Part shown: positions 22,786-36,200 of the stretch, in pieces
Layout of the letters: each line of letters opens with the position of its first letter
Position numbering within the stretch: the stretch's first letter is position 1
Assembly: GCA_951230915.1 (NCBI GenBank)
Contig: OX579640.1
Span: 25,254,981-25,318,980, forward strand
Length of the DNA stretch: 64,000 bases
From: Antitrichia curtipendula
Lineage: Eukaryota > Streptophyta > Bryopsida > Hypnales > Leucodontaceae
Reading direction: 5' to 3'
Notes under the pieces: generated by a model
The model's database searches: none
Seen by the model: the letters and a program-made list of their open reading frames with translations, nothing else
What the model was told of the DNA's origin: nothing
Made by a program: the position numbers and the translations under genes

Positions 22786-25700
22786 ATGAAGATGTCTTCA
22801 ATTCAGGACGACGACGGCAACGTCATTAGCGCGTACGAAGCAGAGAGAAACTACCGTAAACAAGCTCTGCACGATGCAGTAGAGAGAGACTTGTTTGCCG
22901 CCGGACTGAAAGACGTTGCCGCACTTTGCCTAGCCTTCTCCACACAGTTGAGTAGCAGAATTGAAGACAACAGACCTGCGAACCCAAGAAAAAAGCAGTG
23001 GAAGAAGGCGTCCTCGACGGAGGAGGACTTGCATTTGCGGAAATCACCAAGAACAAGAGGGCAAACGTTGCAGCTCACTTCACAAGCCACGACCGAAGCC
23101 ACTGCACGCAAGAAGGTGAGTTAACTTTCTGTATTCCTGGATCCACGATAATTTTGATTTTTTGGCATGCAATTCCTTGGCAAGTGGACGTAGAGAAATC
23201 GGTTGTGCATTGAATGTTTGCGGCGGCGACTATTTTTAGAACTTATCTGACATGACAAAGTGCGCGTCGTTGATCAACCGCTATGGGGGTTTTTTCACAC
23301 GTGTTGATCGGTGCTCTCAAAAAGGAGACGCCGCATTCAACGTCCTCGGCAGTCGTTTGTTGTGAAACTACATCAGAGATTAGGTTTCACAAGTGAGAAA
23401 AAACTTGTCGTTTACAGTTGGAGTACCCGCTCCTCATGTCTTTCGTGTTTAGGGTTTCAGTAGCCAATGTTTGAAGTGAAGTCCGCTGTCTGTACGAGCA
23501 CAATGAAACGTACTTGAAGAACATAAACCGCTCTAAAAATTGCAGCACTAATAAAAGGGACTGCTTTTATTTTAGTACTTATTTTCTACTGCCACGCCCG
23601 CGGAAGTGTTCACGTACTGATTCTAGCAGATGAGTATGCAGTTCTCCAAGTTAAACTAAGTGAATTTGGTGACTATGCTTCTGTGTTCAACTTATTGGGT
23701 TTTTCCTTGAAAATACTGTCTTGACTACTTGCTTTGGGGTGTCGATGCAGGAGAGTTTCTGTCGTTGGCCAGGTAGAGAAGTCAAAACAATTTTGAGGAA
23801 CGATATGAAGAAGATAAAAGGCGGTTCAAAGAAAAAGGTGGCAGAGTCTGTGGACATCAGCATGGACACAGACTTAGATTTTGACTTACAAGAATTCAAT
23901 GCGGAGTCTCCTACAACAGACCTACCCATGACGCACCATGAATCAACATCGAAAGAGGGAGAACCATCCGTGTTTGAAGAGCAAAGCCGAGACCTCCAGC
24001 GCTGTCTTGGTCCAACAGAAGCAGAAGGTCATACCCGACCGTCCCAAGCAGGATTCCGCGACGAACAAGACAGAAGACATTTGGTGGAATGGGGCGACGA
24101 GTACTCTAAAAGGTATGGGCAGACCTCTGCTAGCTCATACCGTGGAGAATTTAGAAGACCGTGGTCTCCAATTTCATATCGAGGCGCCAGAGATTACGAC
24201 GATCGTCCTCTAGACTACGACGGTCGAGGTAGGCAACATGAAGGGCATTCAGAGTTCGACAGCCGAAGAGGTAATTTCTGCGTCTCCTTCACAGTGTACT
24301 TACTCTTGTTTGAAAACAAAAACACAGTTGCTTTTGTTTTTTTCCATTTCGACGTCCACCCTTGTTGATGAAAATGCATGTTTGAAGGAAAATGGCATGC
24401 ACAAAATACTGATTCTATTGTTGTATGACTAAAAACAATTTCAATGTGGTAATAAAAAATTCCTACATGACTGCTGCCAAATGTAGGTGCACATGCGAGT
24501 CCAGTTACGTGATTCCTGCGTCCAATTTCACTTTCCACTGGTTCTCATTGACAATATTGAGTGGAAGGAGAAACTCGTAGTATTAGTACTGTATGACATT
24601 GGGGAAAGGAATTTGAGGTTGCTGGACGCTGTTATGTAAAGTGCCACTACTGGAAACAGGAAATGGAGTGCATTTTTACATGTCCCGGTTTTCTTAACTA
24701 TTGAATGACTTTTGTCTTGGACAAGAGGCAAGTTCAGTAGAGGACCACGACCGAGTACGTGGAGCTGTATTGAAATGTTGTGCAGGTGTTCAAGAACCAC
24801 CGTGACTGCAGAGAATTTTTTGAACGGATGAGGAACCCTTCACTTCAGGTAGTCGTTGGAGCAATGTCTGATTCCTGTAATGTCACTTGTGCAGATCCAT
24901 ACTATGATGGTCGGGGGAGAGACTTCGATCGACGAAGTAGCCAGTTTGCAGAGGATAGCCGTTTTGATGACGGTCTGTATGGTAGACGTCGTCCAATTTC
25001 GCTGGACGTGTATGTTCATCCTTACAATCCACTACAGGAAATTAGTATGGAAGAACGAGCAGGCCTCGTACAAGTCCTCCTGCCCTTCCTTCAACACTTG
25101 TTCACAAGGAAGCCAAATCAGACGTACCAGGTCGAAGACCCTTACAACTGGATCAAGCAGGTTTTTCCGTAGGACAAATGGCCGCATTGTTTCATGCAGA
25201 CATCCTCTCTTTCGTGAAAGACATGGATCCTAGTGTTGGTTGGGAAGGTCAAACAAGGGAGGCAAAACAGAGATTGCATGATCGTCTCGTCAACGACTAC
25301 GAGTTCTATGGAGAAGCTTCGAAAGTGAGTGAGAAATACCTGAGGAAAGAAGCAGGGTCTGCCTTCATCAGCTACCGATACCATTTAAACCAATACATTG
25401 ACAGGGGATTGAAGAAGCCCGGAGATTTGCATCCTGACTACTGGATGAAGTTGAAGAACATACGCAATAGTGAGGAGAGTAAAGCCAAGTCTGCCCAAAT
25501 GGTCACAATTGCCAGGGGTCGAGGAGAAAGAAACACGACAAAGAAATCTGTACAGGCAGCAGTGCTTCTCAGACTCGTGAGTCCAAAGTGCCGAAGTAGT
25601 TTTTTTTTTTCAGGGGGCGGCACACTGTGTAATTGTTGCTTGCTTGTGCACTGCTGGACTTAGGATTTCTTTTTTTCAAAGTTATTCTATCTCTATGAGA

Positions 25701-27849
25701 GCTCATGTTGTCATTGACGTTTATGTTTTTTAATTTCGCAGACCAAGAAGTTGAAATAGGAGCCCTTCTCTACTGAACTTGAAGAAGAAGTTGAAAAAGA
25801 GTGGGCTATTGTGCAAGAAGAAGTTGCGGAGAGGAAGAAGGCTAGAGCTGCAACAGCTGCAAACAATGCAGCGACAGCATCAGTGAAGGGTTTGGAGAGT
25901 CAACTTGAGGTATTGGAGGCCTTCATTCAGAAATTGGAACTAGACTTTCTGCTTTGGAGGAGCCAGCGGATGGAGTTGAAAGCTTTGGGATGTGAAGACC
26001 ACGGCAATTTCAGTGAAGTTCCTGTGAAGCAGTTACAGAAACCTTCGAGTGAGGACAAGCAACATCAAGTGGAGGCACCTGAAGCGGACATCCTCCATCA
26101 TTTGTCCGACGATGAAGAGTCCATGGAGAAGTCCCAGTCGTCTAGCGATGAAGAAAATGATTCTGAAGAGGACCAAAGCATCTCCGACGTGGAGAAGGAG
26201 AACTACGAAGATCCACATCCAATACAAGTGAATGAGCCGGAGGAAGTTCCAATCAAGAGCATAGTAAAGAAGTCAGTTCAAAGGAGTGCAACTGTTCCCT
26301 TGCCGAAGTCGTCTACAGTGACCCCTGCGGAAGCTCCATCAAAAATTGCGGCAAAGAAGAGTGAGGTCGATGTAGAAACCCAGAAGAAAAAAGGAAAAGC
26401 CATTGTCTCAATCGAAGAAAAAGGCAATAATAAGCAGGTACTCATTTTTTGCCATAACATATTCCACATTTGTGCATATGAGATTTTATTGTGTATGAGC
26501 AATTTTTTCTCTGGCAGCGCTTGGAGAACTGTGTAAAACAATCGTTTCATCGTGTTTACTTGCCTGGTATTACAGTGCATTGAAATACTTCGGGAGCCGT
26601 CTTTGGGTACGGAGACGGTGGTGGTGGCATCCGCGGAGAACAAGGTAAGGAACTATGAAAGTTTTGGAATGTTTACTACATTCAATAGCTATGAAGGAAT
26701 TTGTGAAAGGAAGTGGTAGTTGTTGATCGTTTTTTGTGTGAGAACTTGTTGTGGTTGCAGGAAAAATACTCTGCAGTGGAAGTGGAGAACCAGTCGGCAG
26801 TCCATGCAGGGAAGCGGCAGAAACTAAATTCTACTGTTGCGGCCGGTCCTGCTGTTCTTGACGACCGCGCCGGAGAAGACAGTCCTGCAGAAGGTGAAGG
26901 TGTAGGAAAAAGCGGCAAGGACACCCGTAAGAAAGGGAGAATTGTAGCAGGAAAAAATGACAAAGTCTTGAAGGTGTGTGTGCCGTCTTTAGAGTAGGAG
27001 AAAGAGCTCAGGCTGAATTTTTTTATTTTCTTAGCGTTATGTAGAAACAATTTTCTTTGTTTTGAGTGCAGGTATTCTGCTGTACTGCATGGAAGGTCCA
27101 TGGCGGATGTCATTTATGTCAGTGATAACTAATTCATGGCAGGGACAAACGACTATGGTTCCTTGTAGTGGAACAACCATACGAGAATGAAGTTCGCTCC
27201 TTCTAGTTGTTATTTGTTAATAACATGGGGAGCAATGTAGGATATGATTGTTTTGAAAACCAAACAATATGCATTGGATGTACAGCACATCCTCTGACAA
27301 TATGTTTGGCATGTCACAGAGAGGCAAATGAAGTACAACTTCATTAGGGGGCCGGAAATAAATCAGTGTAAGTTCCGATGCTGTCAGTGTAAGAGTTTGG
27401 AATAGACATTATATACATTTTTGTACAGTTGTTGCTAGTCCCGACAAACAGAAGAAATGGTACAGAATTTATTTGTCTTCACAAAATGTAACATGTTGTA
27501 CAGTGATACGGTAAAATAGAAAGAAAAGGAATCTAATTTTTTTTGGTTATGGCAGGTACCGAGTAACGTACACGAAGACATTTGGTTGGTGGAGAACAGC
27601 AAGCCTAGGAAGTTCATAGGGTTTGGTACTCTTGTGGAATCCGATGATTACAAGAAAAGAGTGGCTAAAGATGCTCGGAACGGTAGCAAGTTGGTACGAC
27701 TGAATGTGAAGACGGTGGTCCAACTGGATGCACCTCTGTCTTACGAAGAACTTGACAACGACGGCAAAGTTTTGTGTAAGACAGTGGGTGAGGCTTTCAT
27801 GAAGCGGTGCGCAATATGGTGGCCATGTCCTCCGGAATTGAAGATCTGA
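22786..27849 (+). pseudogene. TNPA-like CACTA protein gene with C-terminal DUF8039-like region
   Basis: Exons inferred from splice signals and phase: 22,786-23,115; 23,751-24,270; 24,895-25,160 onward; 25,178-25,576; 25,742-26,437; 26,576-26,644; 26,761-26,973; 27,556-27,849. The middle (HDRLVNDYEFYGEASKVSEK, then KKPGDLHPDYWMKLKNIR and NSEESKAKSAQM) resembles plant Ptta/En/Spm transposase regions. The last exon (PSNVHEDIWLVE, then KLVRLNVKTVVQLDAPL and VGEAFMKRCAIWWPCP) resembles the DUF8039 module common in these proteins. An acidic, Ser-rich stretch lies near 26,090-26,250. TNPA-type proteins bind subterminal repeats and assist TNPD. Damage: the frame shifts near 25,160-25,178, and an in-frame TAG stands at 25,757-25,759 just after an acceptor. 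These could reflect missed splicing, but decay is simpler. Confidence 0.6.
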
Positions 27850-30800
27850 CTATCTGCAGACGTAGTAGCTATGTAGTATATATAGAATGCCGTTTTGTTT
27901 AGCTTTCAGAGAAGCTTTTTCAGAACCTCATGTTTTTGGAATTTCTTTTCTCAAGAACGCAGTCGCATTGTAGGTATTAGGATGTGGAGGAGGACAGCGT
28001 TATCTTCACTTTAACTTTTACAGTGAGTACTGCAGTTTTTAAATGTTTGTGAATTGTTGTTTCGTAGAAGAGGAAAACTTTGATGGAAAAACTTATGAAA
28101 TGAATGGCAAAAGGAAGCGCAACAGTTTTTTTGAAGTGTGAATGATTTTTTTAAATGACTAACTGACGGTGAAGATGAAGTGATAACCGAGAGTTTTGTA
28201 TCGAAACAAGTCTGTGAAGGTCGTCGGTACATTCTACACCCACTGAAGTTTGGACTGCAAGTACGTTATCTGTTATTTGTAGGTTTCGTAGATAGTGAGA
28301 GAATTTATTTGATTGTGTTGGCATTTTTTCATTACTTCCTGGTGAGAACTGAATTTAGCAATAGTATGCAACTTCTGTGTTGAAGAGCGCTTGTACTGTC
28401 GAAGTGAAGTGGAAGTATGGAGTTTGTATTTTCTCTATTGATTTCATGTTCAGTTGTTGCAAAATAATGTGTCAGAGGCACAGACAGTTGCCATCGAGGG
28501 GACGATAGTGGTAATGTGTCTGCCCTTATTGCTTAATTTTTTTGATGTAGTATAATAGATGTGTATTGATCAGTGGGCATGAGGAAGATGAATTTTGACT
28601 GTGGTTTGTTTTGTATGGGAAGCTAGTCCACACTTGAAGGAGAGCGGGGACGTTGCCTTATTTTGGATTGCACTGAAGGAGCACCGTCGAGGTTTTCATG
28701 AAAAGGAACTGAATTTGTTCAGGAGAACACAGACGACTTCAATTATCGTGGTAGTTCTTCACTTTGGAGCGAATGATGTAGCAGAGGATGATGTTTTTAA
28801 TTTCAGGAAGGACTGGTCTTCATGGGTTGACGTACGTTTCTTCTTTTACTGTTTTTGCCGAAGATGTGTATGACAATTTTTTTGAGGGTGGAGTCCTCAG
28901 AGAAAATGGAATGTAGTTTGACTAGTTCTATATGCCCTCGAAATATGATGTACTACTTACGGAATGGAAGAGAAGATGTGTTTGCGTAATTAAGTTGTAA
29001 TGAAATATTTTCTCTTTTTTTGTGTGCTTTATTTACTCAGTGCACTTTGAAGTTTAGTCTTCTTGTAGGCTGAGCTCACATAGAGTGGTGAATGTTTCTT
29101 ACCATCTGATGTGCATAGAACCTTCGAACTGAGAGGGAGAGAGTTAAATGTTTGGTTCATGTTAATGGAAAACTAATGATTGCTGGTTTCGCATTTTTCT
29201 TTGTAGTGCAGTAGGATCTGAAGTATAGAAGTACTGCTGGATAATGGAATTCTTGTCTACAATTGCCTCTTATGAATGCTGGGAGTGTCCACGGTGCTGG
29301 GAATGTATGGGTTCTGCAAGTAGTCAGGTACAATGAAGTGTACTGAATCAAGAACCAACAATGTTACCGTGGAGCACAAGAGCAAGAAGTCAGTAAGAGT
29401 GGCATGTATTTGCAAATGTGTTCGTCACTGGTTTGTAAAAATGTTTTTCGGTTGGATTCAGATGCAAGTGAGAAGTAACATTACCTGATGCTGACATAGT
29501 CGTACAGAGAGTGTGAACATCTTGTGTGCAATTTCCCTGTACATGTTGTAAGTCTGCAGAACCGAAGTCAGTCACGTGAATTTCAGAAGTTGTAGTCTGA
29601 ACAATACATCATGATTGTATGCGGTGTTTTAGAGTATTAAAAAAAAATATAAAAACACATATTCATAGGAAATGAATACGGTCATGTAGTCGACAGCATG
29701 GTAGTTTATGGATTTCTTCATGGGGCCAGAATGTTTGAGTTGTGCAGTGGAACTCGTAATATTCCAATTTTGCCAAATGTGTGATTACTGAAGGACTTCA
29801 CTTTCTAACTCGTGGTTCACTGATTGATGAAGCATGTGAACAGTGTGACTGCAGTCGACACTGGAGGACGAAGGGGATTACTTGTTGTTCATGCGAAGTA
29901 TGAGGAAGCAGTAGGACTAAAGCAGTACCAGATTGTGTGGAAAAAATCATCTTGCCAAAGTTATTTTGTAATTTCTGTACAAAGTGATGGAAGACTGAAT
30001 CTATTAGCTAGACGAATGGAAATTCTTTTTTTTTTATTTGAAGCATGTATTGACATTTTTTGGCGTTAACATTCAATTCTTCCAGGAGTGATGACTGAGG
30101 ATGTTGACTTACAAGTGAAGAGTTTTGAACAAGTTTTCTGGTAAATTTTTTTTGTGAAGTACTGAGAGAGTAGTCGTAGTTAATTCGGATGTGGAGAAGG
30201 TGATGATGCATGGCTGTTTGGGGTGTTTTGCATATTTCAGATTTGGAAAATTTCGGGGCAGACGGAGGACATGACATCATACCCTGTTAAAAGCACAGAA
30301 AGAAGATTGCACAGCTCTTATTGAAGAGAAGGAGGTAAACTCGCATTTGTAGTCAAAGTTTGTAGGCAGTTCTAAGTTTCAAGCGGAACATGGTAATTTA
30401 AGAAGTTTTAGTACATGCAATGCGTGTCATAGTCAGCAAGTTAGGGAACCTTAGGGACAATAATGTTGTCATTGTTGAAAGCGTTCAGAGCGATTTGAAG
30501 ATGAAAATGTATTTTCAATTGCGACGTGTGAATTTTGGAAGGGAAACTCAGATGTTGAAGGTGTTTGAGGAATGTACGATTTCAAAATCTATTGACTTTC
30601 TCATTTAGTTTCTAGTACGCTTGCATGTGGTCTTTCTTTTGAAGACTGGCAATTTGTTTTGGGGAAGACAAATGTACCTCCGCATGGATTTGGTCTTTTC
30701 TGTGAAGAGTGGGTAGGTGGAAATGCAACGCAATGTGAGTTGGAAATTGCATTGTTGAATTGAAGTTAATGGCACAATCCTTCTTCTTCCGTCTGCAGTG

Positions 30801-33270
30801 TACATTGTTGGTTTTGGGTGCTGATGTTGTGGATTTGGTTATGTCAGTATCTTTGAAGTGGAGACCGTACAGTACTGCGTACGGAATACTGAATTGAAGA
30901 AGTTAGTGTCAAGGCGCATTACGTGTTGTAGGAAGTGAAGGACAGTGCAATTGACAGTGGTAAGCGATTTCACACTTCGTTGAGGTCAGTAAAAGATTTA
31001 AGTTTGCAATGAAGTCTAGGATGGAATTGGAATAGGAAGATTAATTGCTGGTTCTGTGAGTCGTTTGTTTTCTTTGAGGTTGTATTGAGATATAAATTGA
31101 TAATTGTAATCACTAATAAGGAAATGAAAGAACTTGAAAGAGAGAATGGTGCACGGAGTGAATTGAGCATATCTTGCAGGTTTGATTGCAGAGAAGAAAA
31201 TCCAGAGAAGAGAAGGTCCTGCAGGTTTTAATACATTGAGAAACATATTGAGAAAGTAAGCAGATGTGTTGATGTGCTGTGTTTAGGTTGTAAATGTATG
31301 AAAAGATAGAAAGTAGGAAGTGAGCATCACATTGACAATGGAATGGATAATAAGAAGCGAAGTCCACTGTGATTGTGGAGACATGAAATTTCAGCAGGCG
31401 GCAATGTCGTAGTGGACTCTTTCATTGAATTAAATTTTTTAATAGTTTAGTTAGTATCGGAGGAATGTGAAGGGGACGTTTTCTTCTTTCGTACTGTATG
31501 TGAAGTGTTGTGTGCACATAGAGTGGAGTGGAGTGCATTTTGAATTGTCGAGGTCTGTGGTGGTTTTATATGTCTGGAGCTTTGAAATGTCAAGTTATAT
31601 ACGTAGGATATGGTAGAGAATGTGATAAATTGTCGTGTTTCCTTATGAACCTCTCGAACATGTGGATGCTTGCACGTATCTGAAGAAATGAAATTCTGTC
31701 ATTTACAGAAACCTTTTTGATAAAGAATCCGAAGTTTGACATAGTTAAAACATTGTTTCTATTGCTCAAGGTTTGTGTGCCTATTCATCATGTTTACCTG
31801 CAGCTGAAGATGCGCTTGTGGAATATGCAACCAGCACTACATGATGAACCATTGGGCAGCAGAAAATGAGTTGCAAACAAGTACACATGTTGTACAAATG
31901 GCAAAATCAACAGAAACAAAGTATCAATTGGTAGGAATTTCATGTCCGATCGAAGTTTCTTTTGTTACTCTGCAGGATTGGAAGTTTAGTTTTTTGAAGT
32001 ATGAATTGAGGTAGGGTACAGTGGTGGTTCAAAGATGTTGGTTGTTATAAAGGTACATGTTGTGGGAATTATAATTGAACGTGTTCTTGTCGAGCAATGT
32101 TTGTTGTCGAATGGTGCAGAACTGGAGAAGGAGCTACAAGTGTATTTGTTGGAGTGATTGTATGATGCAAAGAGAAGGTGTAGTATGTGCTGCACAGAAA
32201 TGGCAACCTTATAATGGCAGTATTATCAGTACTCAGAAGACAAGATGTACCTTATTCTCTTTCAACAATTCTTGTGAGTAAATACTTCGTGTTCGCAAAA
32301 TGTTTTTGTAATCCACTATGCTGCAAATGTGTACAAGACTTGAAGACATATATATGAAGGAGGAGCAGCAATTCTGCACGTATTGCATTTTCTTTAACTA
32401 TGTATGATAGGCACGGATTGGAAAGTCCTAGCAGTTGCTGGCTTCTATGTAGAATTGATGAAATGGACGCACGTGTCATTTTATTCTTTTTTAAGAAATA
32501 TATGATGCTCTTTCAGAACTTAAGCTAAGTTGCAAGTGGTTATGTTCGATGTCTATGAAATGCAGCTATTTCTTTAAATTTGCTTCATGTTCCTACTGTT
32601 GAAAAACCATGTTTAGTAGAACGATGGGATGTTGTAGAGAACAAAAATAGTGTCTGCAATCGGAGGAGACCTTGTTGAAACACGTGTTGGCCACTACATA
32701 ACAGTAAAACAGAATGTCCAAACAGAGGACAGCGTTCGTAGTGGCACTATTCCAGATGTTTACTGATGCGTTGTAAAGCTGAAAAATACGTTGTACAGAA
32801 CAATAGTTAAACATAATCTGCAATAAATCAATATCCATTCATGTTTTGCCTAATGTTTTTGAAACAACTCTGTGTTCCAAGGAACGCAAAGCAGTACAAA
32901 AATGCATGGTCCACCATGCCCTGGAAATAACCCTAAAATAATGGAAGGGACACACGTGCACAACCAGCATAGGAACACGTGTCTAAGTGCCGAATGAGTA
33001 TAAAAGTGACAAAACAGCCACGTAATATCCCACTTGGCATGGAAATGGGGGGGAAATCCACGTCAATAATGACGTGGATAAGCCAATATGTTGTCACAAA
33101 CACAAGCAACAACAAACCAAACACGACCTTGAACATGGCAAACAACTATGTTTTTCTTGTTGGAAACGCAAATCTCAACAAAATCAATTTGATATTCTAC
33201 GTTCGAATAGTGTATTTTTCTAAACGTGAATTTTGCATTTAACAGCTGTTCTTTCCAACACGTTTTTCTT
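27850..33270. other. Right arm of the CACTA element, non-coding
   Basis: About 5.4 kb with no credible gene on either strand; open frames are short and lack family motifs. Near the right end, 33,057-33,078 is a perfect hairpin with arms TCCACGTCA and TGACGTGGA around ATAA, and GTGTTC-like motifs recur at about 32,870 and 32,970. Confidence 0.6.
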
Positions 33271-33279
33271 CTAGTGCAC

Positions 33280-36200
33280 TTAGGGGGAAGTCTTCTCTCA
33301 CAATTTGAACAGAATTTTGCATTGATGTTCAAGTCGTGGGTGCTCAAAATGGTCATGATTGGTCGTCTCCGGAGATCTTCGTTTGGCAATTGATCCACTT
33401 TGGAACTCAAATGGAGTTATAGGGGGGTCTCAAGGCAAGGTGGGTTGAAGAATTTTTGTTTCTTGTAGTGGTAAGAACAGTGATAACCCTATTGTTTGGA
33501 TAACTCTGGCTTTAAGATTGTGAATTGCTCGTTTGTAGTTCCAAAGTTTTTGTTGAGAATTGCAAGATTGTAATTGCAAAATTCATTAGTTTTTGCTTTT
33601 AAGTCCTCTACATATAATTTGCAAGTAAATATGTGTATGACAAGATAATTTTTTGAGCATGAGAAGTATTTTTTGAAACCCTAGGCATTTAGAATTTTTT
33701 TGTAGATTTACAAGCAACAATGTGAGTGCTATAGCACTAAGAATTGAGGATACGAATATTAACCACCTTACGTGGGTTTGTGAACATATGTCACAAATAC
33801 ATTTTTTTGGCAAGAGTAGTGAGTGAATTATGCTCTTTCTAAACCTTGTATAATCCACATTGACTCTCATATTTCATGTTTGTTGTGTTATCTTGTGTGT
33901 TATTTCTTTGGATGTTTGAAGTACATGTGAGTTTCTATTCTTGTTTCCATTTCTTTTCCAAGGATAGCTTGTTGTTACAAGAACTCTTACAACACTAATT
34001 TAGAAAATGATTTTTGATTTGAGGAAGGATTTAGGGAATTGATATATATTTGTATCAAATTGTTTTGTATTTTTTGGACCCTAAATTTTGGGAATGGCTG
34101 ACAAATTCTTGAAATTCTCCTACTGTGATCAATGAAATGAACGTCGTTGGTACATTGAAATAAACAAAATGCAATGAAGTTTGTGTCATTGATTTTAGAC
34201 CATGGTATGAGTTTTACAGCATACTAAGTTTCCTCATGAAATAAAATGCACCACCCAAAATGCATGAGAAATAAAGAATTGCATTTATATTTTTTTTATA
34301 TTTTTTTCTTTGTACCATTGCTTTAACTTTGCTTTTCGACACACTTCTTTTCCTTATAAGTAATATACCCTATAAAAAATTGCATTCACATAGACATTAT
34401 AAGTAATCATAGAGTGCCATAAAATAGGACTTTTCCAATATAAATAATTATAGGAAGGATTTTATTCCAGTCTTAGAGGTAAGTAAGCCCCCAAAGAATA
34501 TCCTATTGCCGCACATGGTGCACAAATGTTCAAAGAGTGCACCTCCCAAGCATAGTAGTTTCTACAATCTATAAAAAAAAGGCCTTTTACACAAGGTTTA
34601 TTTACAAAAACAATGTCATAAAATCATGTCAAAGAGAAGCAAGTATATTTTATACAAAATTTGAGATAATTTTTTGGTGTCTAATTGGTGTGTTCAATGC
34701 AACAATATAAGTGTGAGAGTGATAAGACAAAAATAGAAAAATTCACCAAAATATTGATAAATCTTTTTTAAATTAAAATTAAAATTAAAAAAATTAAAAA
34801 AATCAATTTTTGGCAACTAATACCATGGTTTATTGATTTAGATTGAGATAATAATTTGCATGGCTATAGGATTATAAACCTTCTTGTATTGATGGAATTC
34901 AAGTCTATTCAATGCTTATTCTTAATTTACAAAGATTTGAGAATATGTTCCAATGATTTTAAGGTCTTTTTAGTTTTGAAAGTTATAATTGATGAAGAAT
35001 CAAATTGATAGCAAAAAATCATCAAAAATATGGATGATTTATGAATTCATCTTTATAAGAAGAACTAATTATTTGAAGCCTATAATTTGAACTCATTAGA
35101 GTTATTCGTAAAGTAAACCTGAGTTTAGAGGTAAAACTGGGGTTTGAACCCCTGCTTTATGTAAAAAAGCAGGTGAAAAAGTAAAAAGCTCACGCAATCA
35201 ACACTAGCAAAACAAAACTTGGGACCAAACTTTCTTTCGTGTCGAAATGATGCCTAAAAAAGTTTGGACCTGAGTTTACCTGTCAAAGAAATTGTACATT
35301 GACAATTTGTGAGAATGGAGGGTGGAGAGGTTGTTTTTATAATGAAATCCACTGATCTTTATGAACTCTCAAAGGATATGGGTTTATTTTAAGATTGAGC
35401 TCCTCCAAACTCTTACAAGTTACTTACAACTCCAACCATTTACATATCCCATATCGGTTGCTTTACCTCCTTTCACCAGTTTGTATAAGAGCTTGTTTAA
35501 AACTGGGTACCAAACTAGGGATGACTTTACGAATAACTCTATTGAGTATTCCCACTTGTAAATATTCCTGAATGAGCAATTTTGTCAATTTTTGTACTAT
35601 AACTGAAACTTGGTAAAAAATCCATAGTAGAAATCAACTACAATTCTTTTGATTACCATTTTCTTTAGTCCCGAAATTATTATAAATATATTTTTTCATT
35701 TTTCCACTACAATTTTGATAACTTTGGAGTGTATAATATATTGTTGGAAAGGCTTTGAAAATGTCTATTGAATGGTATATTACTTCAAGTTCACAACATT
35801 TTTTATTAGCGATATCAAATGATGTGACACACTAAACAAACCTTGAGTACAAGAATAAAAAAGGTAATAAAATGCTCCAAGTCTCCTTCATTGACGAGCA
35901 ACAACAAACTAAGAAATATGTTGGTGGATGATGATATTATGAGACCTTTGATTTAATACTAAAATTCTAAAACAAAGTCCTCAAAGATTTTTCAAGAAGA
36001 GTTGTTGTATAAATACAACATTGGAGTTGTTTAATGAATATATATTTTTCACTACAACAAATGTAGTATTTTATGATTTGAAAAATGTAACTAGAGATGA
36101 TTGGCAACCTCTAGAAGCTACATTCTTGTAGGCCAATACCTTGTAGAGGGCCACAACAACTTTAGGACAAACCAATTTTTGGATCACGACGCTTCATAAG

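Larger units (their letters stand above)
16051..33276. mobile_element. Complete CACTA (En/Spm) transposon, 17.2 kb
   Basis: The left end reads CACTAAAAGAAAACCACGTT (from 16,051). The right end, read inward on the other strand from 33,276, is CACTAGAAGAAAAACGTGTT; 16 of 20 positions agree. The three bases before the left end (16,048-16,050) and after the right end (33,277-33,279) are both CAC, the 3-bp duplication expected for CACTA elements. Inside are a TNPD-like transposase gene on the minus strand and a TNPA-like gene on the plus strand. GTGTTC/GAACAC hexamers recur within about 400 bp of both ends and may be subterminal TNPA-type sites. Whether it still moves is doubtful, because the TNPA-like gene has a stop and a frameshift. 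Confidence 0.88.

Noticed and set aside
32933..33410. Short frames across the right end of the CACTA element
   Set aside because: They run through the terminal repeat and the insertion boundary, so they cannot be conserved genes.
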